A stretch of DNA of 6,498 nucleotides from Nitrospirae bacterium RBG_13_39_12 (GTDB lineage: Bacteria; Nitrospirota; Thermodesulfovibrionia; Thermodesulfovibrionales; SM23-35). Of this stretch, positions 5,200-6,498 are shown piece by piece. The position numbers and the translations under genes are program-made. Below the pieces are notes generated by a model. The model did no database searches. It was not told where the DNA came from and saw only the letters and a list, made by a program, of their open reading frames with translations. How positions within the stretch are numbered: position 1 is the first letter of the stretch; each line of letters starts with the position of its first letter. Location of the stretch: contig MHEF01000147.1 of the NCBI GenBank assembly GCA_001805125.1, positions 16,970-23,467 of the forward strand, written 5' to 3'.

Positions 5200-6498
5200 T
5201 CATTCATAAACGTTAATCAAATCATAATAAATGGTCCCGTCTAAGGTCACACCAGTCCCCATAAAACCAAAGTTCCATGTTTGAATTCCATCGTAGTACG
5301 TTCCTGTTAGACTGCCGCTGTCCTGAGTTATTCCATTAACCCGCCACTTCCAAGTATCACTAATATTGTCATATTTAATGTTAATTTCATACCAGGTATT
5401 TAAGGAAATGCTGCTCGTATCCGGCGGTGCTGGGTAATAAAAGTCTTGCATAGCACCATTATTATAAATTCGAAGATTAAATCGTAACTGGCCTGCATTA
5501 TCGTTTAATTTAAAGACAATTACATTGATCCCTCCACTGTTATCAAGAATAGCTATACTTTTAGAACTCCCGTTAGTAAAGTCTTGAGCAGTCTCAACAT
5601 TTATATAAAAACTGGTAAGGGTTCTGGTTTGCTCTGGGGGCCCGTAATCTCTCTTGGCATATGCTTGTTTCCCTTGGTTTAAAACAATAGCTGATTGTAG
5701 ACACTCGAGCCCTAGATCAGGCGGAGTTGGAGTCGGAATAGGTGTGTAGTCTGGATTGAGGGTAGCACCGCTACCTACTGTTCCTTCTAAGAACTCTTCA
5801 TAACCAGCACCCTCAAATGATTCATCAATGATTTCTGTTGTAAATATGTCAAAGAAAACAGCATCAGACCATGGTGATGTTGCATCTGTAGAGATAGCGT
5901 CTCTTGCCTGAACTCTCCAGTACCATGTTTTAGCAAAGTCAATTGAGTCAATCGTAACTGTCCAGCTGCATGTGCTGCCATCACAGTATGTTCCCGATGG
6001 TATCCAGCCCGACGTATAGTTGTCGTAGGGATCACTACCGCTAAAGTCAGATTTACTATTAACCTGTACATAATAATCTACAGGGTTGCCGATTGGAGAT
6101 GTAACCGGATTCCATCGGAGTTCGACATCCACTGGCACAGGATTGACAACATCCGGCTCATCAATTAAGGTTGGTGCAGGTGGTGGTGGAACGGCTGTCC
6201 AGACTGTGAAGGAATCAACAGTTGAATATAGTGATTCCGCAGGTGTATATACAGCATCCCTTGCCTTAACCCTCCAGTACCATGTTTTAGCAGAATTAAT
6301 CGTAACTGTCCAGCTACATGTGCTGCTATCACAGTATGTCCCTGATGGTATCCAGTCTGAGATAAGGTTGTTAGTACCAGTACCGGTAAAGTCAGATTTA
6401 CTATTAACCTGTACATAATAATCTACAGGGTCACCGATTGGAGATGTAACCGGATTCCATTGGAGTTCGACATCAACTGGCACAGGGTTGATAACATA
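5200..6498 (-). CDS. FN3-like repeat protein with C-terminal lectin/LamG-like domain, N-terminus beyond window
   Basis: The frame is open to the right edge: codons before the apparent GTG start at 6483 encode V-I-N-P, matching V-V-N-P in the next repeat, so this is the C-terminal 432 residues of a longer protein. Numbered from the edge, FN3-like repeat 1 is at about 1-82 and repeat 2 at 117-201. Each has PVDVEL(Q/R)WNPVTSP, YYVQVNSKSDF, WIPSGTYC-x4-C and KTWYWRV(K/Q)ARDA. The paired Cys (56/61 and 172/177) may form small disulfide loops, which would fit an extracytoplasmic protein. A Pro-rich linker (about 102-110) and a TPIPTPTPP linker (about 252-260) separate domains. The last ~210 residues (DESFEG ... 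TWYEINIKYD ... YYDLINVYE) look like a concanavalin/LamG-type jelly roll. Probably carbohydrate binding or adhesion at the surface. Any signal peptide lies outside. Peptide B follows after 22 nt. Confidence 0.9.
   Translation of the reverse strand, partial: YVINPVPVDVELQWNPVTSPIGDPVDYYVQVNSKSDFTGTGTNNLISDWIPSGTYCDSSTCSWTVTINSAKTWYWRVKARDAVYTPAESLYSTVDSFTVWTAVPPPPAPTLIDEPDVVNPVPVDVELRWNPVTSPIGNPVDYYVQVNSKSDFSGSDPYDNYTSGWIPSGTYCDGSTCSWTVTIDSIDFAKTWYWRVQARDAISTDATSPWSDAVFFDIFTTEIIDESFEGAGYEEFLEGTVGSGATLNPDYTPIPTPTPPDLGLECLQSAIVLNQGKQAYAKRDYGPPEQTRTLTSFYINVETAQDFTNGSSKSIAILDNSGGINVIVFKLNDNAGQLRFNLRIYNNGAMQDFYYPAPPDTSSISLNTWYEINIKYDNISDTWKWRVNGITQDSGSLTGTYYDGIQTWNFGFMGTGVTLDGTIYYDLINVYE
5896..6150 (-). 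repeat. FN3-like direct repeat, copy 2
   Basis: Encodes VVNPVPVDVELRW through KTWYWRVQARDA. It shares long identical DNA blocks with copy 1, for example around the YYVQVNSKSDF and WIPSGTYC segments. It differs by short in-frame insertions, such as DSIDFAK against NSAK. Confidence 0.85.
6253..6498 (-). repeat. FN3-like direct repeat, copy 1 (cut by window edge)
   Basis: Encodes VINPVPVDVELQW through KTWYWRVKARDA. Aligned to copy 2 the offset is 345 bp near the start of the unit and 357 bp near its end, the difference coming from short in-frame insertions. Most base differences seem to fall in third codon positions. Further copies probably lie to the right. Confidence 0.85.

Noticed and set aside
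5787..6416. Two minus-strand frames (5787-6071 and 6165-6416) with similar translations
   Set aside because: They are the same alternate reading frame of the two FN3-like repeats. Their resemblance comes from the repeat itself, not from independent coding.

Overview
All support for genes lies on the minus strand; plus-strand open frames are shadows. Read in the direction of transcription (high to low coordinates), the window is one compact run of six genes, open at both edges: (1) the C-terminal part of a large secreted-type protein with near-identical fibronectin-III-like repeats and a lectin/LamG-like C-terminal domain (6498-5200); (2) a 21-residue peptide gene, here 'peptide B' (5177-5112); (3) a 656-residue exported protein with three carboxypeptidase-regulatory-like Ig domains and a right-handed parallel beta-helix (5050-3080); (4) a 274-residue exported protein with two of the same Ig-like domains and no helix (3034-2210); (5) a second 21-residue peptide gene, 'peptide A' (2186-2121); (6) a long beta-helix protein that runs off the left edge (2026-1, 675 codons visible, no stop). 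The last was found by translating the strand directly.

The most interesting content is the pair of tiny genes. They encode near-identical peptides (shared stretch KIKYVAPKIVG, then C or S, then AVIHPC and stop). Each has a purine-rich ribosome binding site, starts 22-23 nt after the stop of an Ig/FN3-type secreted protein, and is followed by inverted repeats and then a beta-helix protein gene. Similarity between the two copies stops at the stop codon and is weak upstream of the start, as expected for real coding sequences. The YxxPxI motif resembles the leader motif recognised by PqqD-like RRE domains in lasso-peptide systems, so a precursor of a ribosomally made, post-translationally modified peptide (RiPP) is the working hypothesis. 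No maturase, protease or transporter lies in the window, so this is inference.

The layout repeats: secreted Ig-type protein, peptide, hairpin, beta-helix protein, twice in about 6.5 kb. The larger proteins also share modules: the 274-residue protein matches domains 2-3 of the 656-residue protein, and one beta-helix entry module occurs once in the 656-residue protein and three times in the left-edge protein. The locus appears to have grown by duplication and shuffling.

Organism: a bacterium with Shine-Dalgarno-led genes, Sec signal peptides and AT-rich DNA. Large secreted beta-helix and Ig-like proteins suggest an anaerobic or environmental Gram-negative lineage (Desulfobacterota, Nitrospirota or a candidate phylum would all fit), but no marker gene decides this. 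No rRNA, tRNA, CRISPR, transposase or convincing promoter was seen. No stretch over 300 bases lacks a gene; the longest gaps are 94 nt (2027-2120) and 61 nt (5051-5111).
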